From Acidimicrobiaceae bacterium (GTDB lineage: Bacteria; Actinomycetota; Acidimicrobiia; Acidimicrobiales; Bog-793): 36,123 nt of DNA. The DNA lies in contig DAHUZG010000078.1 in the NCBI GenBank assembly GCA_027306715.1, positions 1 through 36,123 on the forward strand. Direction: 5' to 3'. The translations under genes were made by a program, and so were the position numbers. Below are positions 8,599 through 16,464 of this stretch, one piece after another. Each line of letters starts with the position of its first letter. Within the stretch, counting starts at the first letter, position 1. The notes under the pieces are model-generated. The model saw only the letters and a program-made list of their open reading frames with translations. It was not told the origin of the DNA and ran no database searches.

Positions 8599-9489
8599 AT
8601 GCCGTACGTGACCAGCGGTGTCAACACCGCGGCGCGAAGCGCCGACGGTGCCGTCGGCGCGGCGAGCGGGGAGACGGGGGCGGCGCCGACCGAAGGCCGC
8701 GCCAACGGCACCGTCGACATCCAGTCGGTCGCCCGTGCCGCTGACGTGCTGCGCGCCCTCGCCGCCTCCCCCGACGGGCTCAGCCTCGCCCAGATCTCCT
8801 CGGTCGTCCGCCTCTCGCGCTCGACGGTCCACCGTATCGTCCTGGCGCTGGTGCGCCAGGACTTCGTGCGCTCGACCGAGTCCGGCTACCGCCTCGGCCC
8901 GGGCCTGCTCCGGCTCGCCGAGGCGAGCCGCTCGAGCTTCGAGGTCGACATCCACCACCATCTGACCGAGCTCTCCGCCGAGCTCAACGAGACGGTCGAT
9001 CTCTCGGTGATGACGGGACAGGCGATCACCTTCGTCGACCAGATCGTCGCCCGCCGCCGTCTGCGCGCCGTGTCGGGGATCGGAGTGTCGTTCCCCCTGC
9101 ACTGCACCGCCAACGGAAAGGCGGTGCTCGCCGCATTGCCGCCGGGCTCGCTCGACGAGCTCTTGCCCCCTCGTCTCGAGCGCTTCACGCCGGCGACCCA
9201 TGTCGACCGCGAGGCCCTCGGGCGCGAGCTCGACGAGGTCCGTGAGCGCGGCATCGCGTTCGACCGCGAGGAGCACACCGTCGGCATCTGCGCCGTCGGG
9301 ATGGCGCTGCGCGCCCCTGACGGAAGCTGGCACGCGGTCTCGGTCCCGCTTCCTGCGACGCGTTTCTACGGCCACGAGGAGCGCCTCGCCACGGCGCTGC
9401 ACGACGCCTACCGGCGGATGGTCGGAGAGCCGTCGGCGGCAGCCGCCGAGCCTCGCCGGGCTCGTCGCCGCGCCGGATCACGGGGATGA
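8599..9489 (+). CDS. IclR-family transcriptional regulator
   Basis: 296-aa regulator. The first 38 residues are a low-complexity Ala/Gly-rich tail. A winged helix-turn-helix follows at about residues 40-105 (VDIQSVARAADVLRALAAS through LSRSTVHRIVLALV), then the IclR effector domain to about 285 (LHCTANGKAVLAALP and VGICAVGMALR are typical). Such proteins sense small aromatic or aliphatic catabolites and repress or activate neighbouring operons. The ATG at 8599 is chosen because the frame upstream is antisense to the cyclase and the domain needs no more residues. Two inverted repeats stand just upstream. Likely targets are the cyclase arm, itself and the ABC operon. Confidence 0.9.
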   Translation: MPYVTSGVNTAARSADGAVGAASGETGAAPTEGRANGTVDIQSVARAADVLRALAASPDGLSLAQISSVVRLSRSTVHRIVLALVRQDFVRSTESGYRLGPGLLRLAEASRSSFEVDIHHHLTELSAELNETVDLSVMTGQAITFVDQIVARRRLRAVSGIGVSFPLHCTANGKAVLAALPPGSLDELLPPRLERFTPATHVDREALGRELDEVRERGIAFDREEHTVGICAVGMALRAPDGSWHAVSVPLPATRFYGHEERLATALHDAYRRMVGEPSAAAAEPRRARRRAGSRG

Positions 9490-9739
9490 CGCGGCCGTAG
9501 CCGTCCCGCGGCGTGGACCGTAGCCCGCGTGGGCCCTGGGGGCCAATCTCGACCGGCAGCTCGGGGCGGGGAGGGGCGGGGGCCGCGTCGTCGCTCCGGG
9601 TGAGCCGATTGACGCCGCGCCCCGGAGAGACCTACGTTCGCGGCGGGGCCGCCGTGCTGGCGGCAGGACGCGATGTCGGGGCAGCTGGCGCGGCCCGCCA
9701 GGCGAGCGTCGCCTCGTTGATCCGAAGGGGGGCCTGACC

Positions 9740-10816
9740 GTGGCTGCATCCGATGACGCCGCGACCGCCGGCGCGGCCGCTGGCGGCACGCCCGCCGGTC
9801 AGGCGCACGCCGGAAGGGCGCAGCGTCCGGCGCTCGACTGCCATGCGCACTTCATGCCGCCGGCATTCGTGTCGGCGCTCGAAGAGTGGTCGGCGGACCC
9901 GACCGTCGCCGCCGGGCTCGGCCAGCTCGAGCAGATGCGGGCGAGCGGGAGCTACGCGGGCCTCTTCGCCGGGCTCGGCGAGCGTGCCGCGGGGATGGAG
10001 AGCGCCGGGATCGGGACGCAGCTGCTCAGCATGGCGACGCCGTACATCCACCCCGACGACGAGGGGGCGGCGGCTGCGGTTGCCCGAACGTGGAACGATG
10101 CCTGCCATGAGGCGGTGAGCGGGCACCGGGGCCGCTTCGCCGTGTTTGCCAGTGTGCCGATCCGCCACGTCGCGGCCGCCGTGGCCGAGACCGAGCGCGT
10201 CCTCGGCCGTTCGACCACCGCCGGCTTCAACGTCAACACCCACACCGCCGGCTTCGGCCTCGACGACCCGTCGCTCGCACCTCTTTACGAGCTGTGGGAC
10301 GAGCGCGAGGTGACGGTCTTTCTTCACCCGAACGGCTTCTGCGTGAAGGGCATCCTCGACGACTACAGCATGGAGTGGGACCTCGGGACCCAGTTCGACG
10401 ACGTCATCGCCGTGACGAGGCTGATCTACGCCGGGGTCCCGGAGCGATTCCCCGGCATCAAGTGGATCGTGCCGCACCTCGGCGGCGCCCTGCCGTTCCT
10501 GCTCGAGCGCCTCGACCAGCACTGGGAGCGCGACCGCGGTGAGCGGGCGCTCAAGGTCTTCCCGAGCGCGGCAGTGCGTGCGCTGTATTTCGACACCGCC
10601 GGGCACGGCCGCGACTCGATCCGGTTCGGGCTCGACAAGCTCGGCTTTGAGCGCGTCGTTCTCGGCAGCGACTTCCCGATGATCGGCGCCCACGACATCG
10701 GGCTCGCCGCCCGGACCGTCGCCGGCGCCTGCAGCACCTTCGAGGAGGCCGACGCGGTGCTGCGAGGCAACGCCGAGCGGCTCCTTCCCCGAGAAGCGAT
10801 CGCCGCCGGCGGCTGA
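9740..10816 (+). CDS. Amidohydrolase-2 family protein (ACMSD-like), paralogue 1
   Basis: 358-aa TIM-barrel metal enzyme of the amidohydrolase-2 family (PF04909), which includes ACMSD and gamma-resorcylate decarboxylases. Metal and catalytic positions are visible: H35 and H37 (DCHAHF), His in VFLHPNGF, His in VPHLGGALPF, and Asp in LGSDFPM. It would decarboxylate or hydrolyse a pathway intermediate. The first 30 residues are Ala-rich. The GTG start at 9740 follows AAGGGGGG. The protein at 17649 is a close paralogue (TQFDDVIA, WIVPHLGGALPFLL, YFDTAGHG and GSDFPM are shared). A 250-bp spacer separates it from the IclR gene; I see no strong signal there. Confidence 0.87.
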   Translation: MAASDDAATAGAAAGGTPAGQAHAGRAQRPALDCHAHFMPPAFVSALEEWSADPTVAAGLGQLEQMRASGSYAGLFAGLGERAAGMESAGIGTQLLSMATPYIHPDDEGAAAAVARTWNDACHEAVSGHRGRFAVFASVPIRHVAAAVAETERVLGRSTTAGFNVNTHTAGFGLDDPSLAPLYELWDEREVTVFLHPNGFCVKGILDDYSMEWDLGTQFDDVIAVTRLIYAGVPERFPGIKWIVPHLGGALPFLLERLDQHWERDRGERALKVFPSAAVRALYFDTAGHGRDSIRFGLDKLGFERVVLGSDFPMIGAHDIGLAARTVAGACSTFEEADAVLRGNAERLLPREAIAAGG

Positions 10817-10856
10817 GCGATCCGGGGCCGGGTCGCTCCCGAGGGGCGACGGCCGG

Positions 10857-10885
10857 TTGACGCTGCCCGGGGCCGTCGGTACGCT
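10857..10885 (+). promoter_or_regulatory. Sigma-A-type promoter of the SDR-to-amidohydrolase operon
   Basis: TTGACG (10857-10862), a 17-bp spacer and TACGCT (10880-10885) form a near-consensus promoter upstream of the SDR gene at 10952. The predicted transcription start falls at about 10892. Confidence 0.6.
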
Positions 10886-10890
10886 CACCA

Positions 10891-10902
10891 AGACACGTGT
10901 CT
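10891..10902. promoter_or_regulatory. 12-bp perfect palindrome at the predicted start site
   Basis: AGACACGTGTCT is a perfect palindrome lying at the predicted +1 of the promoter at 10857-10885, where a repressor would block transcription. It does not resemble the TGGGAC repeat of the IclR region, so a second regulator, not encoded among the recognised genes here, may bind it. Confidence 0.5.
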
Positions 10903-10951
10903 CAGCTGGTGGGAAGTGTCACCCGTTCGCAATATTGAGGTGGGGGGGACG

Positions 10952-11740
10952 ATGGACGCGGCTCGTGGCGACAGCTTCTCGGTCTCGGGGCGGTCGGTGA
11001 TGGTCGTCGGAGCGACCGGCGCCCTCGGCCAGGCCGTGGCGCGGGACCTCTGCGCCGGCGCTGCGAGGGTCACCCTCACCGGTGGCAATGCCGACAAGCT
11101 CGAGGAGCTGCGCGAGGAGCTCGCCAAGACCGGCGAGGTCTGCGCCGTCAACCGGCGGCCGGATGGCGAGGCCGACGCAGCTGCGATGGTCGCCGCCGCG
11201 CTCGCCGCCTTCGACGGCCTCGACGGCCTCGTCGTAGCCGGCGGCGCGAACCGGGTGGCCCTCATCGAGGAGATGACGACCGAGCAATTCGACGAGGTGA
11301 TGGAAGCGAACGTCCGCAGCACGTGGATGATCGCCCGGGCCTTCGGCCGCCACGCCAAGCCCCGAGGCGAGGGCGGCTCGGTCGTGCTCGTCTCCTCGAC
11401 GCGTGGCGCTCTCGGCCATCCGGCGGGCTACTCCGCCTACTCCACCTCGAAAGGCGCCGTCAACCTTCTCAACCGGACGCTCGCTGCCGAATGGGGCGCG
11501 GCGCAGATCCGCGTCAATGCCGTCGCTCCGACGGTGTTCCGGTCGGATCTGACGGCTTGGATGTACGAGGACAACCCCCGCGCCACCGCTGTGCGGGAGG
11601 CCTTCCTCGCCCGCATCCCGCTCGGCCGCCTCGCCGAGCCTGACGACGTCACCGGTCCGGTGCGCTTCTTCTTGAGCGACGCCGCCCGCTTCATCACCGG
11701 CCAGGTGCTCTACGTGGACGGCGGCTACACGGCGTGCTGA
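10952..11740 (+). CDS. SDR family oxidoreductase
   Basis: 262-aa short-chain dehydrogenase. The glycine motif VVGATGALGQAV is near residue 20, and catalytic Ser and Tyr/Lys are seen in VSSTRGALG and YSAYSTSKGAV. It ends with ITGQVLYVDGGYTA as in the FabG-like group. The ATG at 10952 is preferred over the GTG at 10916 because GAGGTGGGGGGGAC precedes it. It is first in a + strand operon, and its stop lies 7 bp inside the next gene. It is distinct from the SDR at 5457. It probably interconverts a hydroxyl and a ketone on a pathway intermediate. Confidence 0.88.
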   Translation: MDAARGDSFSVSGRSVMVVGATGALGQAVARDLCAGAARVTLTGGNADKLEELREELAKTGEVCAVNRRPDGEADAAAMVAAALAAFDGLDGLVVAGGANRVALIEEMTTEQFDEVMEANVRSTWMIARAFGRHAKPRGEGGSVVLVSSTRGALGHPAGYSAYSTSKGAVNLLNRTLAAEWGAAQIRVNAVAPTVFRSDLTAWMYEDNPRATAVREAFLARIPLGRLAEPDDVTGPVRFFLSDAARFITGQVLYVDGGYTAC

Positions 11741-12684
11741 ACCGCCGCTCCGGCGGCCTCCCCCGGCCGTTCGACGGCGACTCGGTCGCTGTCATCGGGG
11801 GCGGGCTGATGGGGCACGGCATCGCTGCCGTGTTCGCCTCGGGCGGCTACGAGGTGAGCTGCGTCGAGCCCGTCGAGGCCGTCCGCCGGTCCCTCGTCGA
11901 GCGGGTGGCCGGCGCGCTCAGCGCCATGGGCGCGTCGGCCGCGCAGGCGCAGCTCGTCCGACCCCTCGCCAGCCTCGAGGAGCTGCCGCCCGGCACCGGG
12001 TTCGTCACCGAGGCGGCGCCGGAGGACCTCGCGCTGAAGCAGCGGCTGCTCGCCGACCTCGGCGAGCACCTGCCGGCCGCGGCGATCGCCAGCAACACCT
12101 CGGTGTTCCGGGTCAAAGACGTCGCTGCCGAGGTCGAGACGCCGGGCCGGGTCGTCGGCACGCACTGGTGGAACCCGCCGTACCTGATCCCGCTCGTCGA
12201 GGTCGTCCAGGGCGCGGCGACCGCGCCCGAGGTGGCGGAGGGCACGATCGCCCTTCTCCGCTCGCTCGGCAAGCTCGCCGTGCACGTGAGGGGCGACTCG
12301 CCCGGCTTCGTCGGCAACCGCCTGCAGCATGCGATGTGGCGCGAGGCGATGGCGGTGATCGACGAGGGCCTCTGCGATCCCGAGACCGTCGACCTCGTGG
12401 TCAAGAACAGCTTCGGGCTGCGGCTGTCGGTGCTCGGCCCGATCGAGAACGCCGACTACGTCGGGCTCGACCTGACGCGGGCGATCCACGAGTACGTCTT
12501 CCCGGCGCTCAGCCGCGCCGAGCGCCCGATCGCCGTGCTCGAGCAGCACGTCGCCGCCGGCGAGCTCGGGGCGCCGAGCGGGCGCGGCTTTTTCGAGTGG
12601 ACACCGGAGCGCCGTGCCGCCACCGGCGCTCGGATCGGCGAGCGGATCCGGCTCCTGCTCGACCAGCCGGGCGCCGGCGAGTAG
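11734..12684 (+). CDS. 3-hydroxyacyl-CoA dehydrogenase-family protein (beta-hydroxy acid dehydrogenase)
   Basis: 316-aa NAD-dependent dehydrogenase. The Rossmann motif is IGGGLMGHG (residues 22-27), the catalytic His lies in GTHWWNPP (H144), and a helical C-terminal dimerisation domain follows (SPGFVGNRLQHAMWREA, ENADYVGLD). This single-domain size and the HWWNPP form also occur in L-carnitine dehydrogenase and lambda-crystallin-type enzymes that oxidise free beta-hydroxy acids. Together with BKACE at 6352 it could make the beta-keto acid that BKACE cleaves. The GTG start overlaps the SDR stop by 7 bp. The substrate is unknown. Confidence 0.87.
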   Translation: MLNRRSGGLPRPFDGDSVAVIGGGLMGHGIAAVFASGGYEVSCVEPVEAVRRSLVERVAGALSAMGASAAQAQLVRPLASLEELPPGTGFVTEAAPEDLALKQRLLADLGEHLPAAAIASNTSVFRVKDVAAEVETPGRVVGTHWWNPPYLIPLVEVVQGAATAPEVAEGTIALLRSLGKLAVHVRGDSPGFVGNRLQHAMWREAMAVIDEGLCDPETVDLVVKNSFGLRLSVLGPIENADYVGLDLTRAIHEYVFPALSRAERPIAVLEQHVAAGELGAPSGRGFFEWTPERRAATGARIGERIRLLLDQPGAGE

Positions 12685-12738
12685 CCGGCAACGGCTCACG
12701 TTCGTCCCCCCTGCGAGCCCCTGCGAGAAAGGCACGAC

Positions 12739-14583
12739 ATGGCCAGAACCCCGCCGAGCGACCTGCTGCTCAACTCGCCCGAGATGCCTCCGCCGGCCTA
12801 CGACCGGCCGCCACAGTACGAGGGCATGGTCTGGGAGCGGGACGTGATGATCCCGGCGCGCGATGGCGTCGGGCTGTGCGGCGACATCTACCGACCCGAC
12901 GCCGAGGGCAGGTTCCCCGTCCTTCTCGCCTTCGCCCCGCACAACAAGGACCTGCAGACCCCCGACGCCACCGAGCGGGCGCCGGCGATCGGTCCTCAGC
13001 CGGCCTACTCGGCGTGGTGGATGGGTGCTCAGGAGGCAGGCGACACCCGCTTCTTTGTCTCGCGCGGCTACGCGCATGCCACGTTCAACCCCCGTGGGAT
13101 CGGCAAGTCCGACGACGGCCCGGACGTCGAGAGCCCGTGGATCGGCGCCCGCTACGACGTCTATGACGTCATCGAGTGGCTGGCGGCCCAGCCCTGGTGC
13201 GACGGCAACGTCGGGATGATCGGCATCTCCGCCTTCGGCAGCTCGCAGTTCCACGCCGCCACGCTCGAGCCGCCGCATCTCAAGGCGATCTTCCCCTACG
13301 ACCCGGGGTCCGCCTACGGCGAGATGGTGACGGGCTTTCGCGACATGTACCCGGGCGGGGTGGTGCACCCGTTCATCTACTTCCTCGACCCCCTCGGCGT
13401 GGCGCACCTGCATCGGGGCCAGCCGCCGGGGCTCGAGGGGGAGCGGCTGGAGCGCTGGCTGGCGGCCGTCGACAACCCCGACTTCCGGATGTACCTCAAC
13501 CTCTACAACGTGCTCACCCAGCGAGGCGAGCACACGCCGTACATCTTCGACCTGCTGCTGAACCCCTACGACAGCGAGGAGTGGATGCGGGTCTCGGAGG
13601 AGAGGTTCCCGAAGGTCAAGCTGCCCGCCTACACCGGCTGCGGCTGGTACGCCTACTCCTACAAGACTCACATGCAGGGTTGCCAGCACTGGTTCGACAA
13701 GCTGCAGGGCGAGAAGAGGCTGCTGTTCACCGGTCCGGCGCACCTCGAGCGACCCTGGCACGCCTTCCACAACGAGGTGCTGCGCTGGTACGACTACTGG
13801 CTGAAGGGCATCGACACCGGGATCACCGACGAGCCCAGGGTGAAGTACTGGCTGATGGGCGCCAACGAGTGGCGGCTCGGCGACGACTGGCCCCTGCCGC
13901 AGACGAGGTGGACCAAGCTCTACCTCTCGAGCTGGGGGCGGTTGCGCGCCGAGCCGTTCCCGCCGTCGAGCCGCGACGATCTCGAGGAGCCGGACGCCTT
14001 TGTCCAGATGCCGCCGACCCAGACACGCGAGGTGGCCTCGCTGCGCTACATGACCGACCCGTTGCCCCACGACGTCGAGATCACCGGGCCCTCGGTGCTC
14101 AACCTCTACGCCTCGGTCGACCAGGACGACACCAACTGGATCATCATCTTGAAAGACGTCGGGCCCGACGTCTCGGTCCGCACGGCGCGCGAGGGCGAGA
14201 CGGCGGTCCCCGGGGACCTTCCCGAGCGCGAGCTCGTGCGCGGCTGGCTGAAGGCGTCGCACCGGGCGATCGACGGGTCGCGCTCGAAGCCGTGGAAGCC
14301 CTGGCACCCGCTCACCCGCGAGGCCCAGCAGCCGGTCGTGCCCGGAGAGGTGACGGAGTACTCGATCGAGATCCTGGCGACCTCGAACCTGTTCAAGGCC
14401 GGCCACCGGATCTGTGTCGAGATCACGAGCATGGACATGCCGACCGGCACGGCCGGATTCCACAACGTCGAGTACTTCCCCTACCACGTCTGCAGCTCCC
14501 AGACGACCCTTCACAAGGTGCACCACTCGAGCCGCTATCCCTCGCACCTGCTCGTCCCCGTGATCCCTGCGGGCGATGACTGA
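12739..14583 (+). CDS. CocE/NonD family hydrolase, paralogue A
   Basis: 614-aa alpha/beta-hydrolase of the X-Pro dipeptidyl-peptidase/cocaine-esterase family, with no signal peptide, so cytosolic. The nucleophile S164 lies in IGISAFG. The N-terminal strands carry RDGVGLCGDIYRP and FNPRGIGKSD. The C-terminal third (about 400-610) is the PepX_C jelly-roll domain, including the typical VRGWLKASHR segment. Where CocE has the Asp of a WYDG motif, this protein reads GCGWYAYS, and the His region reads TGPAHLERPW, so the triad may be rearranged. GAGAAAGG precedes the ATG by 6 nt. It would cleave an ester or amide of a bulky acyl group. Confidence 0.86.
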   Translation: MARTPPSDLLLNSPEMPPPAYDRPPQYEGMVWERDVMIPARDGVGLCGDIYRPDAEGRFPVLLAFAPHNKDLQTPDATERAPAIGPQPAYSAWWMGAQEAGDTRFFVSRGYAHATFNPRGIGKSDDGPDVESPWIGARYDVYDVIEWLAAQPWCDGNVGMIGISAFGSSQFHAATLEPPHLKAIFPYDPGSAYGEMVTGFRDMYPGGVVHPFIYFLDPLGVAHLHRGQPPGLEGERLERWLAAVDNPDFRMYLNLYNVLTQRGEHTPYIFDLLLNPYDSEEWMRVSEERFPKVKLPAYTGCGWYAYSYKTHMQGCQHWFDKLQGEKRLLFTGPAHLERPWHAFHNEVLRWYDYWLKGIDTGITDEPRVKYWLMGANEWRLGDDWPLPQTRWTKLYLSSWGRLRAEPFPPSSRDDLEEPDAFVQMPPTQTREVASLRYMTDPLPHDVEITGPSVLNLYASVDQDDTNWIIILKDVGPDVSVRTAREGETAVPGDLPERELVRGWLKASHRAIDGSRSKPWKPWHPLTREAQQPVVPGEVTEYSIEILATSNLFKAGHRICVEITSMDMPTGTAGFHNVEYFPYHVCSSQTTLHKVHHSSRYPSHLLVPVIPAGDD

Positions 14584-14634
14584 GCGCCCGGGAACGCCAC
14601 GACGGCCGGCGAGCCGGCGAGAGGAGGGTGTCCG

Positions 14635-16350
14635 ATGATCGGGACGACGTGGGCGACCTCGCCGCGCCAGTACCGGGCGAAGCTCGAGGAGAAGGTGATG
14701 ATCCCGGTCAGCGCCGGGCACTCGCTCGAGGCCCAGGTCTACCGGCCGGCGGCAGACGGCCGCTTCCCGGCGATCCTCTCGCCGTCGCCCTACGCCTACG
14801 CCGACCAGGTGGCGCCGCTCGTGCCCGAGGCCTTCTCGCACCGGCGCGGGCACATCGAGGCCGGCGACCCGTATTTCTACGCCCGGCGCGGCTACAGCCA
14901 CGTGCTCGTCAACCTGCGCGGGACGGGCGGCTCGGGCGGGGAGTTCGACAACCTCGGCCACGGCTCGATCGACGACATCTGCGACGCCGTCGGCTGGCTC
15001 GCCTCGCAACCGTGGTGCGACGGGCAGGTGGCGATGTTCGGAGCTTCGTACTTCTCGCTCGTCGCCAACCACGTCGCTGCCCGCCAGCCGGAGGGGCTCG
15101 CGTGCGTCTTCGCCCCTTTTGCCTGGACCGACGCCTACCGCGACCGCTACTACCACGGCGGGATCCTCAACCACGGCTTCACCAAGGCGTGGTTCGCCAC
15201 GCTCCCGCCGACCCGCTTCGCCGGGGGAGGCCTGCGCCAGCGCTGGGGCGAGGAGCGCTACCAGCAGGCGCTGGCGGCCGCCAAGGCCGACCCCGAGCTC
15301 ACCGCCGTGCCGTTCCTCGTCGATGTGCTCGAGGACCCCGATCAAGGTGGCAACCGGTTCATCATCGAGCTGCTGCTGCAGCCCTTTGACGGCGAGTTCT
15401 ACCGTGAGCGCTCGGTCGACTACAGCCTCGGCTCGACGGTGCCCGGCTACTTCGGCGCCTGCTGGGGCGTCTACGGCAACCACCTGCCGGGTGCGTTCCG
15501 CAGCTATGGGAGCTGGGCCGGCCCGCGCAAGCTGACGATCGGGCCGCCGATCTACCTCGACCGCCCGCTCTACCAGTACGCCCACGAGTCGCTTCGCTTC
15601 TTCGACCACTTCATGAAGGGCAACGACACGGGGCTGTTCGACGAGCCGCCGATCACGCTGTTCGTCGACGGCGGGCGGGGCGAGTGGCGCACCGCCGAGA
15701 GCTGGCCGCTGCCCGAGACCCGGTGGACCCCCTTCTACCTGCACGAGGGGGGGCTTTTGAGCGAGCACGAGCTGTGGCCCGGCGAGTCGCCGTCGGGCTA
15801 CGCCGACTCCCCGTTCGAGCGCGGCGAGGTGAGCTTCACGACCCCCCCGATGGTCGAGGCGACGGAGGTCTGCGGACCGATGGCGCTCAAGCTGTGGGCC
15901 TCGACGACGGCACGGGACGCGCTGTTCTTCGTCTCGTTGTTCTACATCGACCCGGCCGGAGGGGAGCGCCTGCTCACCCGCGGCTGGCTGCGCGCCTCGC
16001 AGCGCGAGATCGACCCAGAACGCTCGCTGCCGTGGGCCCCGTACCATTCGCACACCCGCCGCCAGCCGCTCGAGCCCGAGGAGGTGTACGAGCTCGACAT
16101 CGAGGTGCGCCCGTACGCCATCCTCCTCGAGCCGGGCGCCCGGCTCCGCCTGCGGATCAAGAGCGCCGACGACGAGACGCCGAAGACGGCGCTCGAGGCG
16201 ATCGCCCAGGGTCATCTGCACGGCGCCAGCCACGCTCGGATCCGGATCTTCCACGACGACGAGCGGCCGTCGCACCTCCTGCTCCCGATCACGCGTGGCA
16301 ACCGGATCGGCACCTACGTCTCCGGTGGCGTGCAGGAGCCGCCCGGCTGA
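14635..16350 (+). CDS. CocE/NonD family hydrolase, paralogue B
   Basis: 571-aa relative of the protein at 12739. The nucleophile S138 lies in MFGASYF. LVNLRGTGGSGG forms the oxyanion-side loop, and the PepX_C jelly-roll begins near residue 345 (TRGWLRASQRE is typical). The usual Asp motif appears as GACWGVYGNH and the usual GPxxH His region as IGPPIYLDRP, so neither canonical triad partner is obvious. GAGAGGAGGG precedes the ATG. It lies 51 bp after paralogue A and 114 bp before the M24 gene. With the broken gene at 3697 this makes three CocE-type genes in one cluster, suggesting a substrate with several related bonds. Confidence 0.84.
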   Translation: MIGTTWATSPRQYRAKLEEKVMIPVSAGHSLEAQVYRPAADGRFPAILSPSPYAYADQVAPLVPEAFSHRRGHIEAGDPYFYARRGYSHVLVNLRGTGGSGGEFDNLGHGSIDDICDAVGWLASQPWCDGQVAMFGASYFSLVANHVAARQPEGLACVFAPFAWTDAYRDRYYHGGILNHGFTKAWFATLPPTRFAGGGLRQRWGEERYQQALAAAKADPELTAVPFLVDVLEDPDQGGNRFIIELLLQPFDGEFYRERSVDYSLGSTVPGYFGACWGVYGNHLPGAFRSYGSWAGPRKLTIGPPIYLDRPLYQYAHESLRFFDHFMKGNDTGLFDEPPITLFVDGGRGEWRTAESWPLPETRWTPFYLHEGGLLSEHELWPGESPSGYADSPFERGEVSFTTPPMVEATEVCGPMALKLWASTTARDALFFVSLFYIDPAGGERLLTRGWLRASQREIDPERSLPWAPYHSHTRRQPLEPEEVYELDIEVRPYAILLEPGARLRLRIKSADDETPKTALEAIAQGHLHGASHARIRIFHDDERPSHLLLPITRGNRIGTYVSGGVQEPPG

Positions 16351-16364
16351 GCGCCGGCTGCTCC

Positions 16365-16422
16365 GAGTGCCGGCAGTCCCGAGTGCCGGCAGTCCCGAGT
16401 GAGGCGGCCCGAGTGCCGGCCC
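16365..16422. repeat. 16-bp degenerate tandem repeat
   Basis: Two exact copies of GAGTGCCGGCAGTCCC (16365-16380, 16381-16396), then a diverged copy and a partial one, in the spacer between the CocE-type gene and the M24 gene. It lies just upstream of the M24 ribosome-binding site and could affect leader structure. Confidence 0.75.
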
Positions 16423-16464
16423 AACATGACCGCCGGGCCGCCCGGCGAGCGAGGAGATGACACC

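Noticed and set aside
8494..9402. Extension of the cyclase frame upstream of 8493
   Set aside because: It runs antisense to the IclR gene and through the intergenic region. The ATG at 8493 has a good ribosome site.
9490..9739. Small gene between the IclR and amidohydrolase genes
   Set aside because: Short frames there have no ribosome site or recognisable product; no clear promoter or terminator was seen either.
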